Below are positions 20,718 to 32,975 of a DNA stretch of 64,000 nucleotides, one piece after another. This DNA comes from Pseudomonas viridiflava (lineage in GTDB: Bacteria; Pseudomonadota; Gammaproteobacteria; Pseudomonadales; Pseudomonadaceae): assembly GCF_900582195.1 (NCBI RefSeq), contig NZ_UTHA01000050.1, forward strand, positions 62,001 through 126,000, read 5' to 3'. Position 1 is the first letter of the stretch. Every line of letters begins with the position of its first letter. A model generated the notes under the pieces. That model worked only from the letters and a program-made list of their open reading frames with translations, was not told the DNA's origin and did no database searches. A program made the translations under genes and the position numbers.

Positions 20718-21158
20718 TCAATGGACTCCATGGTAATGGGGGGCAGGCGCACGGCGCGCATTGCCGGTGTCGGGGTGCAACAAGCGCTGGGTGCGCGGAT
20801 ATTCGCCGTGCTCACTGATGAAATTCAGCAACTCGACGTAGGTCTTGCTGCTCTGGCGCAACGCCGCTTCACGCAAGGCCAGGCGCTGACGTTCGTCCTG
20901 CATGGTCTGCAACAGTCGTTGATGGATCGCGCAGAGGTATTCGGCGCTCTCCTCCGGCTGGTTCAGGCGCAAGTGCAGATCCGCCAGGTTGTGATGGGAG
21001 ATGACGCAGGCCGCCACCGCTTCGTCGGCATCCGCCCAGCGTTCGAACAACACTTGCGCCAGGGCCAGGGCTTGCAGGTAAGCCTCACGGGCATCGATCA
21101 GTTCGCCCAGCATGAAGCAGCGATTGGCCCGTTCGATCGTGCGTTTCCAGTGCTCCAT
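20718..21158 (-). CDS. OrfX of the fumC-sodA operon, unknown function
   Basis: 146-aa helical protein with TPR-like content ([22 protein letters not shown], then [21 protein letters not shown]). It corresponds by position to P. aeruginosa PA4469, the uncharacterised gene between fumC and sodA. No catalytic motif or signal peptide. It starts 27 nt after fumC and is coupled to sodA (TGAAATG). A helper in metal or iron stress is a guess from its partners only. Confidence 0.82.
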   Translation of the reverse strand: MEHWKRTIERANRCFMLGELIDAREAYLQALALAQVLFERWADADEAVAACVISHHNLADLHLRLNQPEESAEYLCAIHQRLLQTMQDERQRLALREAALRQSSKTYVELLNFISEHGEYPRTQRLLHPDTGNARRAPAPHYHGVH

Positions 21159-21185
21159 GGTGAGCCTCCAAAGCGGTTGCGGGGT

Positions 21186-22542
<1,357 letters not shown>

Positions 22543-22562
<20 letters not shown>

Positions 22563-22950
22563 CTGAAAATCCTTGCACCAGTTCAATAAGAGGAATCGAG
22601 GGAAGCAGATCGCAAGTGGCGAGCTGCCAGGTGTAGCGTTGCCAGCGCTTGAGCCGACATTTGCACAGGGACAGGCGCTCCATTTCACGCAACGGGCGCC
22701 AGGCTTGATCGAGACAGAGGCTGCGCCAGTGCCACGGCAAGGCGATGTCGGTGGCCGTGTCGAGCAGAAGACGGAAGGAGGTTTCGGCGACCGTCCACGG
22801 TGAGGTCGCGGTGCAACAAGACAGGTACCGGCCTTCGGCCAGGTAATGTTCGATCAGGCGCGGTTCGTCGGGATCCATCGCGCAGCGGATCTGGCGACTC
22901 ATCCAGCGCCAGCTTTCGAGGTACGGCTGCTCGTGCAAGGCAGAACTCAT
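22543..22950 (-). CDS. fagA: FagA, Fur-associated gene product
   Basis: 135-aa cytosolic protein rich in Trp and Cys (YLSCCTATSPW, LCKCRLKRWQRYTW). It matches in position and content FagA of P. aeruginosa, first gene of the iron-regulated fagA-fumC-orfX-sodA operon; function unknown. It starts 17 nt from a strong Fur box and overlaps fumC by 20 nt. Confidence 0.82.
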
Positions 22951-22966
22951 GATCCGGGGCTCATCC

Positions 22967-23000
22967 GATAATGAGATTTATTATTAGATGATAATGAGAA
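22967..23000 (-). promoter_or_regulatory. Fur box upstream of fagA
   Basis: Two copies of GATAATGAG (22967-22975 and 22990-22998) in an AT-rich 34-bp tract, matching the Fur consensus repeats (GATAAT). It lies 17-50 nt upstream of fagA, where Fur-Fe would block transcription of the whole fagA-fumC-orfX-sodA operon in iron-replete cells. Confidence 0.8.
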
Positions 23001-23019
23001 CCAAAACAAGAGCAGCCTT

Positions 23020-23109
23020 TGTGGGAGCGAGCTTGCTCGCGAAGGCGTCGACTCAGTCGAAATCATTGTCCGCCGACACAAAGCATTCGCGAGCAAGCTC
23101 GCTCCCACA
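23020..23109. repeat. Inverted REP pair
   Basis: TGTGGGAGCGAGCTTGCTCG (from 23020) and its inverse (ends 23109) flank about 40 bp. Typical paired REP of the P. fluorescens group, in the gap between the divergent-facing fagA promoter and the pmbA terminator. Confidence 0.85.
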
Positions 23110-23121
23110 GAAATCAAGAGC

Positions 23122-23164
23122 AAAAAAAGGCGCGCCATCCGGGTGAATGGCGCGCCTTTTTTTT
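23122..23164 (-). terminator. Intrinsic terminator of pmbA
   Basis: AAAAAAAGGCGCGCCAT and ATGGCGCGCCTTTTTTTT form a stem of more than ten GC-rich pairs flanked by A and T runs. It lies 17 nt after the pmbA stop and can work in both directions. Confidence 0.9.
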
Positions 23165-23180
23165 GTATGACGGCTGAGGT

Positions 23181-24527
23181 TTAGCTGCCCGCGACGGTCA
23201 TCCGCTCGATCAACACCGAACCGGTGCGAATGTTGCTGCGCAGTTCCAGATCATTACCGACCGCGACGATCTGCTTGAACATGTCGCGCATATTGCCGGC
23301 GATGGTCACTTCCTGCACGGCGAACTGAATTTCACCGTTCTCGACCCAGAACCCCGCCGCCCCGCGCGAATAGTCGCCGGTGACCATGTTCAAGCCATGG
23401 CCCATCAACTCAGTGACCAGCAACCCGCGGCCCATGCGCTTCAACAACGCCGCTTGATCTTCCTCACCGTGTGTAACGAACAGGTTATGCACGCCACCCG
23501 CGTTAGCGGTGCTTGGCATTCCCAGTTTGCGGCCGGAGTAGGTACCGAGAATATACGAGACCAATTCGCCCTTTTCGACGAACGGTTTGGCGTAAGTCGC
23601 CAGACCATCACCGTCATAAGAAGCGCTACCCATGGCACGCATCAAATGCGGACGTTCGTCGATGGTCAGCCATTCCGGGAACAGCTTCTGCCCCAGCGTG
23701 CCCTCAAGGAACGACGATTTGCGGTACAGGCTGCCACCGGATACCGCCGAGAGGAAACTGCCAAACAGACCACCCGCCAGCTCTGCGGAAAACAGTACCG
23801 GCACTTCACAGGTCGGCACCGGCCGCGCGCCCAGACGACTCGCCGCTCGTTGCGCAGCACGCTGACCGATGCTCACCGGATCGGCGAGCAATTCGCCCTG
23901 ACGGCTCACGTCGTACCAATAATCGCGCTGCATCTGGCCATCGGCTTCGGCGATCATCACGCAGCTCAGGCTGTGCCGGGTCGACGCGTAACCGCCGATA
24001 AAACCGTGACTATTGCCGTAAACGCGGCAGCCCTGATGGGTGCTGAGCGTGGTGCCGTCGGCATTCTTGATCCGCGCATCGGCGTCGAACGCCGCTGCTT
24101 CACAGAGCAAAGCCTTCTCGATAGCCTGCTCCGGGGTGATGTCCCACTCGTGGAACAAATCGAAATCCTGCTGCTCCTTGGCCATCAGCGCAGCATCGGC
24201 CAAGCCAGAGGCTTCGTCTTCGGAAGTGTGTTTGGCAATGGCCAGTGCCGCCGCGACCGTTTCGCGGATGGCATCAGGACCGGTCGCCGAAGTGCTGGCC
24301 GAGCCTTTGCGCTGGCCCACATACAGCGTGATGCCAAAGCCCTGATCACGGTTGAATTCAACCGTTTCGACTTCGCGCTGACGCACCGACGTCGACAGCC
24401 CCTGCTCCAGCGACACGGCTACTTCGCAGGCGCTGGCGCCCTGACGCTTGGCTTCGGCGATGATTTGCTCGACCTGTTCCTGCAGTGCCGGCAATGCCTG
24501 CGGGCCGACGCTTTGAACTGCACTCAT
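23181..24527 (-). CDS. pmbA: TldE/PmbA metallopeptidase subunit
   Basis: 448-aa TldE protein, partner of TldD (encoded 0.7 kb upstream) in the heterodimeric protease that processes unfolded peptides and microcin or antitoxin precursors. PmbA itself lacks the HExxxH motif. Start ATG 24527 has GGAG 6 nt upstream; ATG 24533 and GTG 24539 are also in frame. darP separates it from tldD on the opposite strand. Confidence 0.93.
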   Translation of the reverse strand: MSAVQSVGPQALPALQEQVEQIIAEAKRQGASACEVAVSLEQGLSTSVRQREVETVEFNRDQGFGITLYVGQRKGSASTSATGPDAIRETVAAALAIAKHTSEDEASGLADAALMAKEQQDFDLFHEWDITPEQAIEKALLCEAAAFDADARIKNADGTTLSTHQGCRVYGNSHGFIGGYASTRHSLSCVMIAEADGQMQRDYWYDVSRQGELLADPVSIGQRAAQRAASRLGARPVPTCEVPVLFSAELAGGLFGSFLSAVSGGSLYRKSSFLEGTLGQKLFPEWLTIDERPHLMRAMGSASYDGDGLATYAKPFVEKGELVSYILGTYSGRKLGMPSTANAGGVHNLFVTHGEEDQAALLKRMGRGLLVTELMGHGLNMVTGDYSRGAAGFWVENGEIQFAVQEVTIAGNMRDMFKQIVAVGNDLELRSNIRTGSVLIERMTVAGS

Positions 24528-24635
24528 GCTCATCTCCACTCAAATTCTGCTTTCGGCTGGGGTCATCGAGCGACCGGGCCGGACAAGCGGCCCCCGACTG
24601 GTTATCATGGCGGCGTTTCTTTGCGGACTGCCACC

Positions 24636-25160
24636 ATGGTTGATTCTTACGACGACTCCCTCGATACGGGAGAAAAAAGCAAATCTCAGGTCAAACGCGA
24701 GCTGCATGCTCTGGTTGACCTCGGCGAGCGCCTGACAACACTCAAGCCAGACTTGATCGCAAAACTGCCGCTGACCGACGCCATGCGCCGGGCTTTGGCC
24801 GATGCGCCCAAGCACACCGCGAACATCGCGCGTAAACGGCACTTGCAGTTCATCGGCAAACTGATGCGCGATCAGGACACTGACGCAATTCTGACCTTGC
24901 TCGATCAACTCGATGCCTCGACTCGTCAGTACAACGAGCGTTTCCATAACCTGGAGCGCTGGCGTGATCGCCTGATCGCAGGCGACGATGCCGTGCTGGA
25001 AAAATTCGTCGTCGAGTACCCGGACGCCGATCGCCAGCAACTGCGTTCCCTGATCCGTCAGGCTCAGCACGAGGTTGCGCAAAACAAACCTCCTGCTTCC
25101 AGCCGCAAGATCTTCAAGTACATCCGTGAGCTGGACGAGACTCAACGCGGCCTGCGTTGA
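24636..25160 (+). CDS. darP: DarP/YjgA, 50S ribosome biogenesis factor
   Basis: 174-aa all-helical DUF615 protein: acidic start ([20 protein letters not shown]), then [14 protein letters not shown] and [14 protein letters not shown]. In E. coli YjgA (DarP) associates with late 50S precursors. Only plus-strand gene between 20 and 36 kb; start 24636 fits family length. It is convergent with tldD and divergent from pmbA, as in other pseudomonads. Confidence 0.92.
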   Translation: MVDSYDDSLDTGEKSKSQVKRELHALVDLGERLTTLKPDLIAKLPLTDAMRRALADAPKHTANIARKRHLQFIGKLMRDQDTDAILTLLDQLDASTRQYNERFHNLERWRDRLIAGDDAVLEKFVVEYPDADRQQLRSLIRQAQHEVAQNKPPASSRKIFKYIRELDETQRGLR

Positions 25161-25170
25161 TATTCGCCAC

Positions 25171-25196
25171 CGGGTGGTCGCCCTGCGCGCCACCCG
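25171..25196. terminator. Hairpin between convergent darP and tldD
   Basis: CGGGTGG and CCACCCG pair across 12 nt in the 51-bp gap between the two stop codons. No T-run, so it is a weak candidate bidirectional terminator. Confidence 0.35.
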
Positions 25197-25211
25197 AAGC
25201 TCCATCTCTTC

Positions 25212-26654
25212 TTATGCGCCCGTGCCACCCACGGTGATCGCATCGATTTTCAGCGTCGGCTGACCCACGCCAACCGGCACCGACTGCCCATCCTTGCCGC
25301 ACGTGCCCACACCGCTGTCCAGCGCCAGATCGTTACCGACCATCGACACCCGGCTCATCGCCTCAGGACCGTTGCCGATCAACGTCGCGCCTTTAACCGG
25401 CGCGGTGATCTTGCCATCTTCGATCAGATACGCCTCGCTGGTGGAGAACACGAACTTGCCGCTGGTGATGTCGACCTGGCCACCGCCGAGATTGGCGCAG
25501 TAAATACCCTTCTTCACCGAGGCGATGATTTCCGCTGGATCACTTTCGCCGCCGAGCATGTAGGTGTTGGTCATGCGCGGCATCGGCAGGTGTGCATAGG
25601 ATTCCCGACGACCATTACCGGTGCGGGCCACGCCCATCAGGCGCGCGTTGAGCTTGTCCTGCATGTAGCCTTTGAGTACGCCATTTTCGATCAGCGTGGT
25701 GCACTCGGTCGGCGTGCCTTCGTCGTCGACGCTGAGCGAGCCGCGACGGCCGCTCAGGGTGCCGTCATCGACAATGGTGCACAGCTTGGAAGCAACCATT
25801 TCACCCATGCGGCCGCTATAGGCGGAACTGCCCTTGCGGTTGAAATCGCCTTCGAGACCGTGGCCGACCGCTTCGTGCAGCAGCACGCCAGACCAACCCG
25901 AACCCAAGACCACCGGCAAAGTACCGGCCGGTGCAGGAATCGCTTCCAGATTCACCAGCGCCTGACGCAGCGCTTCACGGGCATAGCCCATGGCGCGGTC
26001 TTCGGCGAGGAAATAACGGTAGTCAGTGCGCCCGCCGCCGCCATGTCCGCCGCGCTCGCGACGACCATTCTGCTCAACGATCACGCTGACGTTGAAACGC
26101 ACCAGCGGGCGCACATCCGCCGCCAGCCCGCCGTCGGTGGAGGCCACCAGAATCCGCTCCCAGACCCCGGCCATGCTCACGCTGACCTGCTGGATACGCG
26201 GATCGAGCGCGCGGGTGGCGACGTCGATGCGCTTGAGCAACTCGACTTTCTCGGCGCGGCTCAACACTTCCAGCGGGTTGTCCGGCCCATACAGTTGCGC
26301 GACATCCTGCGTGGTGAACGCCTGCACCGTGCCGTTCTGCCCGGCCCGGGAGATCGAACGCGCGGCACGGGCCGCTGCGCCGAGGGCTTCGAGGGTGATC
26401 GCGTTGCTGTAGGCAAAACCGGTTTTCTCACCGGACTGCGCACGCACGCCGACACCCTGGTCGAGGTTGAAGCTGCCTTCCTTGACGATGCCGTCTTCCA
26501 GCGCCCACGACTCGGAGATCTGGCCCTGGAAATACAGGTCGGCGGCATCGATCCCGGGGCCGGCCAGATCGCCGAGCACGCCTTGCAGGCTCTCGATCGT
26601 CACGCCGCCGGGCGCCAACAGGTGATCACTGACTGAGGACAACAACTCGCTCAT
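25212..26654 (-). CDS. tldD: TldD metalloprotease
   Basis: 480-aa catalytic subunit of the TldD/TldE protease. The zinc motif [11 protein letters not shown] (HExxxH) is present near residue 260. With PmbA/TldE it degrades unfolded peptides threaded into the chamber. It starts 4 nt after the nitrilase-family gene stop, so it is likely co-transcribed with the nitrilase and yhdP upstream. Confidence 0.95.
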   Translation of the reverse strand: MSELLSSVSDHLLAPGGVTIESLQGVLGDLAGPGIDAADLYFQGQISESWALEDGIVKEGSFNLDQGVGVRAQSGEKTGFAYSNAITLEALGAAARAARSISRAGQNGTVQAFTTQDVAQLYGPDNPLEVLSRAEKVELLKRIDVATRALDPRIQQVSVSMAGVWERILVASTDGGLAADVRPLVRFNVSVIVEQNGRRERGGHGGGGRTDYRYFLAEDRAMGYAREALRQALVNLEAIPAPAGTLPVVLGSGWSGVLLHEAVGHGLEGDFNRKGSSAYSGRMGEMVASKLCTIVDDGTLSGRRGSLSVDDEGTPTECTTLIENGVLKGYMQDKLNARLMGVARTGNGRRESYAHLPMPRMTNTYMLGGESDPAEIIASVKKGIYCANLGGGQVDITSGKFVFSTSEAYLIEDGKITAPVKGATLIGNGPEAMSRVSMVGNDLALDSGVGTCGKDGQSVPVGVGQPTLKIDAITVGGTGA

Positions 26655-26658
26655 AGGT

Positions 26659-27519
26659 TTACGCCTTAAATTCGTGTTCTGAAGCAGGCCGCTGTGCGCC
26701 CTGCGAGAAAAACCGCCGATGACTTGTCACCGGCATTCGCGCCCTGATGGACGCTTGTTCATTGCTATCGCGCTCGGCCAACAACACCGCTTCGCCTTGA
26801 TCCTGACTCGCCAGCACGCGGCCCCACGGGTCGATGATCGCCGCGTGGCCGAAGGTTTCCCGCGGTCCCGGATGGGTCCCGCCCTGCGCTGCGGCCAGCA
26901 CATAACATTGTGTCTCGATGGCCCGCGCGCGAATCAGCACATCCCAATGCGCTGCGCCGGTCACCGCTGTAAACGCCGACGGTGCGGTAATCAGTTCAGC
27001 ACCAGCGGCACGCAATTCGCTGTAAAGCTCGGGGAAGCGCAAGTCGTAGCACACGGTCAGACCGAGTTTGCCCACCGGTGTGTCGGCAACCACGACGCCA
27101 CTGCCATAAGCATAGTCATCGGATTCGCGATAACGCCCGCGATTGTCCGCTACATCGACATCGAACAGATGCAACTTGTCATAGCGGGCAACGGTTTCGC
27201 CCTGATCATCGACCAGCAGCGAGCAGGCGTTGGCCTTGGCCGTCGGCTGATCCACCGGCGGCAGCGGCAAGGTGCCAGCCACTATCCATAACTTGAGGTC
27301 GCGGGCGGTCTGTTTCAACCACGGCAGGATCGGTCCTTCGCCCAATGCTTCGGCGCGGCCGATGTCAGCGATGTCGCGACGGCCCATGGCGGCGAAGTTT
27401 TCCGGCAGCACCGCCAGCTTCGCACCCCCGGCCGCAGCCTGTTCCAGCAGACGGCGGGCCTGAGCCAGATTGGCCAGCACGTCGCTCTGGCTGACCATTT
27501 GAATCACCGCTAAAGACAT
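26659..27519 (-). CDS. Nitrilase-superfamily amidase
   Basis: 286-aa carbon-nitrogen hydrolase with the full Glu-Lys-Cys triad: Glu40 ([10 protein letters not shown]), Lys115 (RYDKLHLFD), Cys157 ([12 protein letters not shown]). The sequence pattern resembles the Nit1/NIT2-like and deaminated-glutathione amidase group. Exact substrate not settled by sequence. Sits between yhdP and tldD, as in P. aeruginosa PA4475. Confidence 0.9.
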   Translation of the reverse strand: MSLAVIQMVSQSDVLANLAQARRLLEQAAAGGAKLAVLPENFAAMGRRDIADIGRAEALGEGPILPWLKQTARDLKLWIVAGTLPLPPVDQPTAKANACSLLVDDQGETVARYDKLHLFDVDVADNRGRYRESDDYAYGSGVVVADTPVGKLGLTVCYDLRFPELYSELRAAGAELITAPSAFTAVTGAAHWDVLIRARAIETQCYVLAAAQGGTHPGPRETFGHAAIIDPWGRVLASQDQGEAVLLAERDSNEQASIRARMPVTSHRRFFSQGAQRPASEHEFKA

Positions 27520-27577
27520 GGCGAACTCCGCAAGAGGTATGCGGCCATGCTACTCCATCGGTTCAGTGGCTGGCTGT

Positions 27578-30500
27578 TCAAAAAGGCTTGTCGAAGGTGA
27601 TTTTCGGCTCTTTCCATGGGCCTTTGACGGTGTATTTCACACTGGCAAAGCGCGCCACGCGGTCACCGATCAGTTTATCGATCAGGAATAACGCGCCGCC
27701 AACCGCCGGTGCGCCGACGATCAGCGCCGCAATCGGCAGGTTATTGGTCACCGGCAAGGTCACCAGCAACTTGGCGTCGACCTTGTCGCCAACCAGGTCC
27801 AGCGTACCGTCCAGCTCGAGATTGCTCGAAGGGCCGGTCAGGCGGATCGGTTCGCGAGTCACGTAAACACCGTTGGTCGCGACGAGCAAGCCTTTGACCC
27901 GGTCATAGCTCAAGCCTTTGCCGAACAGATCGGAGAAGTCCAGACGCAGACGCCGGCCGATGGAGTTGAAGTTAAGCAGGCCAAACACTCGCAACGCCTG
28001 CGCGCCACCCTCCACTTCAACGAACTGGCCTTTGTTCAACGATGCATCGAGGGTGCCGGAGAAACGCTTGGTCGCCAGCCAGGCCGGCGAGCCCGGCCAA
28101 CGGCCATCGACGTCCATATGAAATTCTTCGCTGGTCACGCTCGGCGCAAAGCCCCAGCCCTTGAGGACATCGGCGAGGTTCTTGCCACCAATGCGGCCCT
28201 TGAACCAGCTATTGGCCGCCCCCGGCGCACCTTCCCAACCACCGTTACCCTGCAGCAGGATGCCTTTGAGGCCCATGTCTAGGTTGTTCAGGGCGATGCC
28301 TTTCGCGGTCGGGCGCACCTTCAGCGACCAGCCGCCAACCAGATCCGGCCCGAGAAACAGTTGATTGATGGTGATGTCCAGCGCCGGAATTTTCGTCGGG
28401 TCGACCGAAACCAACGGATCCGGCGAATTCTCGTCAGCCTGAACCGTCGGGTCCGGCGCTGGCAGTTTCACGTACTGCAAATTCACCGCAATCGGCACGC
28501 CCTTGGCGTCCGGCAGGCTCGCCGAGCCTTTCGCCTGTTGACTGTCGAGGGACAAATTCCACGTACCCGGCTTGCGATTGACCTGCACCGACGCCTGATC
28601 CAGTGTCGTCCCGAATGCCGTGAGTTTGCCGACCTTGAAATCAGCACTGCTGAGCAATTGCTTGGCGCTGCCGCCCGGATCCTGCCCGGCGTATTTGTTG
28701 GCCAGGTCCTGCCACGGCGCGACATCCAGCTCCGAAAGCACCCCACGAATGCGCAAGCCTTTGGCTCCCGGCAGCACCGCTTCGCCGGCACCGAGGAACA
28801 ACTCGCCACGGCCCTCGGCAAAATTGCTCGGCGGCGCGGCAAAAGTGAAATTGGCCAGTTGGTCGTAGTTGACCCAGTAACGCCGCTCCTGCCCCTGCAA
28901 GGTCATCCGGAATACCGTATCGCGACCGACATCCGCCGCCATGCCGAACGGCGCCGGCAGATCCACCGCGACACCTTTCATGCTGGAACTGACCATCAAC
29001 TGGCTGTCGGCGCCGTCCAGGTTCAATTGCAATTGATAGGGAATGGTCCCGGAGACCGGCAATGGTTGTGTCACGCCCAGCCAGTCGGTAAGTTTCTTGA
29101 CCTCGACCTGCCCGGATGCCGCGACCCGGGTCTTGAGTTTGCCAGGACTGCCATCGGCGAAAATCTGCGCCGTGACCGGTTTGTCGAATGCGCGCGCGGC
29201 GATGTTCTGCCCGCTGAGTCCTTTGGCGCTGTCAAAGCGGAAATCACCCTTGAGTTGGGTCAGCTCAAGCTTAGGCTCGGCGAGTTTCAGGCGCGCATTG
29301 GCGGTTTTGAAGTCGACCAGAATTTTCGGCAGGTCGCCGCCCTTGTCCAGCGGGATGTCCAGTTTGAGCTTTCCTTGCAGATCACCCGCCCCTTCCCATC
29401 CGGCAAAGGTCTCACCGGTGCCGATCGGCGCTTCCTGAAGAATCTTCAAGCCATCCCCCAACCCACCGGCAAAGGCGCCATCGAGGAACATATGCGTATG
29501 TTGTCCGGCCGGCACATGGGGAATATTGACGAAGACATCGCTGACCTGAGTGCCGAGCAACTGACCCTTGTCGGCCCAGATCCGCACACCGCTGTCTTCG
29601 ATGAATACATCGCCACTGACCTTGCTCACATGCGGCCAACCCGGCTGGAACGCCAGTTCAGCGTCATGCACTTTGAAAAACAGGCTGATGCTGCGGTCGG
29701 CCTCCCCGGCATTTTTGCTCAGCGAACCCTGATACTGAAAGAAACCCTGATCGACTGCACCTTTGAGGATGGCGGTACGCAGCCACTCGTCGAGCGCCGG
29801 GCTGAGCACTTCGGGCAGGTATTTGGCCGTATAGCGACCATCGCCATCGACCAGACCGACGCGCAGGTCCATGTAGTCTTCCTGGCTATGGTCGAAATGC
29901 AGGCGAATCAGGAAGTCGCCGGCAATCTTGCCCTCCTCGCCAAGCACCTTCAGGTATGGAGCGATCAGGGTGAAGCCGTCTTTATCGAGCTTCCAGGTCA
30001 GGCGTGCGTTGGCCTGAATGTACTGCCATGGCTTGGCGAAAATCGGGTCCAGGTGCAGGACAAAATCCTTGCTGTCCATGCGCAACTCGCCACCGTCGAG
30101 GTTGCCGCTGAGGCTGCCACTGACGTTTCGAGCCGCCGGTGCGCCGTGATAGGCGTCGAAACCGACGTTATCCAGATTGGTGGCGAAACTGAACTTGTTG
30201 CCGTCGGTGGAGTTGGGGCGGAAATCCAGCAGCACATTGCGCAGGCCACCGGTGACCTTCAGATGATCGACGGCCGTGGCGAAACCCTGCGGCAGCGGCC
30301 CCAAGGCGTTCAGCAGTGGAGTGAGCGGGGTCAGATCGAGACGATCCGCCTGCAAGTGCCAGACCTCTTCCACCTTGTCGTTTGCCCGAGTCTGCTTCAG
30401 CTGTATGTGTGAATCCCAACGGTTTTCACCGAAATTCATCGCCAGTGAATCGAGGGTGAGGGTCGCGCCCTCGGCACTGTTCGCGTAATACGCGTTGAGT

Positions 30501-31384
30501 GCCAGATTGTTGATCTGGATCGGCTTGCGATCGGCATAGGCGCCGATCAGTTGCGGCGCGTTCAAACGGAGCGCAGCACTTTGCAGCGTGCCTTTGGCCC
30601 AATTGACCCAAATCTCGCCGCCGGCCTTGATCTCGGAAAAATTCCACTGCTGGGTCAGACGCTTCGGCAGCCATTTCGACCAGTCGCTCTGCGGCAGGCT
30701 GGCGTAGCCTTCCACTGAGCTGTTTTGCAATTGGTCGGGGCGAATCCGCGTGCGCAAACTCAGCGCCACAGGCTGGCCATCCGGCAAGGTCAACCGCGCA
30801 TCGAGGCGTTGACGGCTGGCGCCGGTTTTCAGATTGAGGCCGACATAGGTGAGGGTCAGCGGTGGGTGATCCTGTGGCTGCAAGGTCACCTGACTGTCGA
30901 GCACTGACAGTTGCTGAATCATTTGCGAGCGATTGAACAGTTGTTGCGGATCGAGTGGCTGATCGTTCTGCACCGGCAGGCCTTCGAGCGCCCAACTGCC
31001 GTCCTCGGCTTCCTTGAGGCTGATTTTCAAGCCGTTGAGCTCAAGGTGGGCAATGCGCACTTCGCGCGCCAACAGGCTGGCCCACAGATCCGGTACCGCA
31101 CGCACTTGATCCAGACGCAAAGCATTGGCGCCGCTGCCAACCATCACATCATGAGCCAGCAGGATCGGCGCAAAACCGCTCCAGTTGCCTTCCAGTTCGC
31201 CGATCTGCAACGGCATGCCGAGGGCGGCACTGGCCTTGTCTTCGATGTCGGCGCGATATTCGGCCACCAACGGCGTCAATTCGCGGCCGAGACTGACGTA
31301 CAACGCCATCAATACCAAAACCAACGCGCACAGGCCCAGCCCCCAGCGGGTGAGTGCGGCCAGAATGCGTGTCAGACGCTCCAT
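27578..31384 (-). CDS. yhdP: YhdP, AsmA-like phospholipid transport protein
   Basis: 1268-aa protein with one N-terminal membrane helix (WGLGLCALVLVLMALYVSLG) and a long beta-rich periplasmic part with DUF3971 and AsmA-like C-terminal region. In E. coli YhdP, with TamB and YdbH, forms bridges that carry phospholipid to the outer membrane. Start MERLTRILAAL at 31384; codons to 31405 are open but not conserved. Order rng-yhdP-nitrilase-tldD is conserved in gammaproteobacteria. Confidence 0.93.
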   Translation of the reverse strand: MERLTRILAALTRWGLGLCALVLVLMALYVSLGRELTPLVAEYRADIEDKASAALGMPLQIGELEGNWSGFAPILLAHDVMVGSGANALRLDQVRAVPDLWASLLAREVRIAHLELNGLKISLKEAEDGSWALEGLPVQNDQPLDPQQLFNRSQMIQQLSVLDSQVTLQPQDHPPLTLTYVGLNLKTGASRQRLDARLTLPDGQPVALSLRTRIRPDQLQNSSVEGYASLPQSDWSKWLPKRLTQQWNFSEIKAGGEIWVNWAKGTLQSAALRLNAPQLIGAYADRKPIQINNLALNAYYANSAEGATLTLDSLAMNFGENRWDSHIQLKQTRANDKVEEVWHLQADRLDLTPLTPLLNALGPLPQGFATAVDHLKVTGGLRNVLLDFRPNSTDGNKFSFATNLDNVGFDAYHGAPAARNVSGSLSGNLDGGELRMDSKDFVLHLDPIFAKPWQYIQANARLTWKLDKDGFTLIAPYLKVLGEEGKIAGDFLIRLHFDHSQEDYMDLRVGLVDGDGRYTAKYLPEVLSPALDEWLRTAILKGAVDQGFFQYQGSLSKNAGEADRSISLFFKVHDAELAFQPGWPHVSKVSGDVFIEDSGVRIWADKGQLLGTQVSDVFVNIPHVPAGQHTHMFLDGAFAGGLGDGLKILQEAPIGTGETFAGWEGAGDLQGKLKLDIPLDKGGDLPKILVDFKTANARLKLAEPKLELTQLKGDFRFDSAKGLSGQNIAARAFDKPVTAQIFADGSPGKLKTRVAASGQVEVKKLTDWLGVTQPLPVSGTIPYQLQLNLDGADSQLMVSSSMKGVAVDLPAPFGMAADVGRDTVFRMTLQGQERRYWVNYDQLANFTFAAPPSNFAEGRGELFLGAGEAVLPGAKGLRIRGVLSELDVAPWQDLANKYAGQDPGGSAKQLLSSADFKVGKLTAFGTTLDQASVQVNRKPGTWNLSLDSQQAKGSASLPDAKGVPIAVNLQYVKLPAPDPTVQADENSPDPLVSVDPTKIPALDITINQLFLGPDLVGGWSLKVRPTAKGIALNNLDMGLKGILLQGNGGWEGAPGAANSWFKGRIGGKNLADVLKGWGFAPSVTSEEFHMDVDGRWPGSPAWLATKRFSGTLDASLNKGQFVEVEGGAQALRVFGLLNFNSIGRRLRLDFSDLFGKGLSYDRVKGLLVATNGVYVTREPIRLTGPSSNLELDGTLDLVGDKVDAKLLVTLPVTNNLPIAALIVGAPAVGGALFLIDKLIGDRVARFASVKYTVKGPWKEPKITFDKPF

Positions 31385-31459
31385 GTCAGTCGGCTCCCAT
31401 GGCAAAAATACTGCGAAAAGCTGAGGCCAGCCGCGGTGGAATAAAGGTGACGCAGGGGA

Positions 31460-32917
31460 TCAGAGCAACACCACGTCATATTGTTCCTGGGAATACATGG
31501 TTTCCACCTGGAAGCGTATGGTGCGACCGATAAACCCTTCAAGCTCGGCGACGTTTCCGGATTCTTCGTCGAGCAAGCGGTCGACCACTTTCTGGTTCGC
31601 CAGCACCCGATAACCCTCGGCCTGATACGCCCGGGCTTCACGGAGGATCTCGCGGAAAATCTCGTAACAGATGGTTTCCGCAGTTTTCAGTTTGCCGCGG
31701 CCCTGGCAACTGCTGCACGGTTCGCACAGCACTTGTTCGAGACTTTCGCGGGTACGCTTGCGGGTCATCTGCACCAGGCCCAACTCGGTGATGCCGATGA
31801 TGTTGGTCTTGGCGTGATCGCGCTCCAGCTGTTTTTCCAGAGTGCGCAGCACCTGGCGCTGATGCTCTTCATCTTCCATGTCGATAAAGTCGATGATGAT
31901 GATCCCGCCCAGATTGCGCAGGCGCATCTGCCGGGCAATCGCCGTGGCCGCTTCGAGGTTGGTCTTGAAGATGGTTTCTTCGAGGTTACGGTGACCTACG
32001 AAAGCTCCGGTGTTCACGTCGATGGTGGTCATGGCTTCTGCCGGATCCACCACCAGATAGCCGCCGGACTTCAGCGGTACCTTGCGTTCGAGGGCTTTCT
32101 GGATTTCGTCTTCGACGCCATACAGGTCGAAAATCGGTCGTTCACCGGGATAGTGCTCCAGACGATCGGCAATTTCCGGCATCAGTTCGGCGACGAACTG
32201 CGTGGTTTTCTGAAAGGTTTCCCGGGAATCGATGCGAATCTTCTCGATCTTCGGGTTGACCAGATCACGCAGCGTACGCAACGCCAGACCGAGATCCTCG
32301 TAAATAACACTAGGCGCGGAGATGGTTTTGATCTGTTCGTTGATCTGGTCCCACAGGCGCCGCAGGTAACGGATGTCCATGAGGATTTCATCGGCGCCAG
32401 CGCCTTCGGCGGCGGTGCGCAGAATGAAACCGCCCGCCTCCTTGATGCCTTCTTTGGCCACGCAATCGCTGACCACCTGCTTGAGGCGTTCGCGCTCTGC
32501 TTCGTCTTCGATTTTCAGCGAGATGCCAACGTGGGCGGTGCGCGGCATGTACACCAGATAGCGCGACGGAATCGACAGCTGCGTGGTCAACCGCGCGCCT
32601 TTTGAGCCGATCGGGTCCTTGGTGACTTGCACCACCAGGCTTTGGCCTTCGTGCACCAACGCGCTGATACTTTCGACCACAGGGCCTTCGCGCAGAGAAA
32701 TTTCGGCAGCGTGAATGAATGCCGCGCGATCCAGGCCGATGTCGACGAATGCCGCCTGCATACCCGGCAGCACGCGAACGATCTTGCCTTTATAGATGTT
32801 GCCGACGATCCCGCGCTTTTGCGTGCGCTCAACGTGGACTTCTTGCAGTACACCGTTTTCGACCACCGCCACGCGCGACTCCATCGGCGTGATGTTGATC
32901 AGAATCTCTTCACTCAT
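31460..32917 (-). CDS. rng: Ribonuclease G
   Basis: 485-aa RNase E/G-family endonuclease for 16S rRNA 5' maturation and mRNA decay. N-terminal S1 domain (about 36-120), catalytic DFIDMEDEEH and the zinc-link cysteines CEPCSSCQGRG; no long C-terminal scaffold, so RNase G rather than E. Start MSEEILINITPMES at 32917; nine upstream in-frame residues are not family-like. Between maf and yhdP. Confidence 0.95.
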   Translation of the reverse strand: MSEEILINITPMESRVAVVENGVLQEVHVERTQKRGIVGNIYKGKIVRVLPGMQAAFVDIGLDRAAFIHAAEISLREGPVVESISALVHEGQSLVVQVTKDPIGSKGARLTTQLSIPSRYLVYMPRTAHVGISLKIEDEAERERLKQVVSDCVAKEGIKEAGGFILRTAAEGAGADEILMDIRYLRRLWDQINEQIKTISAPSVIYEDLGLALRTLRDLVNPKIEKIRIDSRETFQKTTQFVAELMPEIADRLEHYPGERPIFDLYGVEDEIQKALERKVPLKSGGYLVVDPAEAMTTIDVNTGAFVGHRNLEETIFKTNLEAATAIARQMRLRNLGGIIIIDFIDMEDEEHQRQVLRTLEKQLERDHAKTNIIGITELGLVQMTRKRTRESLEQVLCEPCSSCQGRGKLKTAETICYEIFREILREARAYQAEGYRVLANQKVVDRLLDEESGNVAELEGFIGRTIRFQVETMYSQEQYDVVLL

Positions 32918-32975
32918 GGCAGGATCTCGTTCAGGCATGTTCACGATAATGGCCGCATCTGGTTTCGTACGACGC

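Noticed and set aside
22967..23109. Insertion sequence remnant between fagA and pmbA
   Set aside because: The repeats are a Fur box and an ordinary REP pair; no transposase fragment or target duplication.
28361..30412. 683-codon plus-strand frame inside yhdP
   Set aside because: Antisense shadow of yhdP; no recognisable domain or ribosome binding site.
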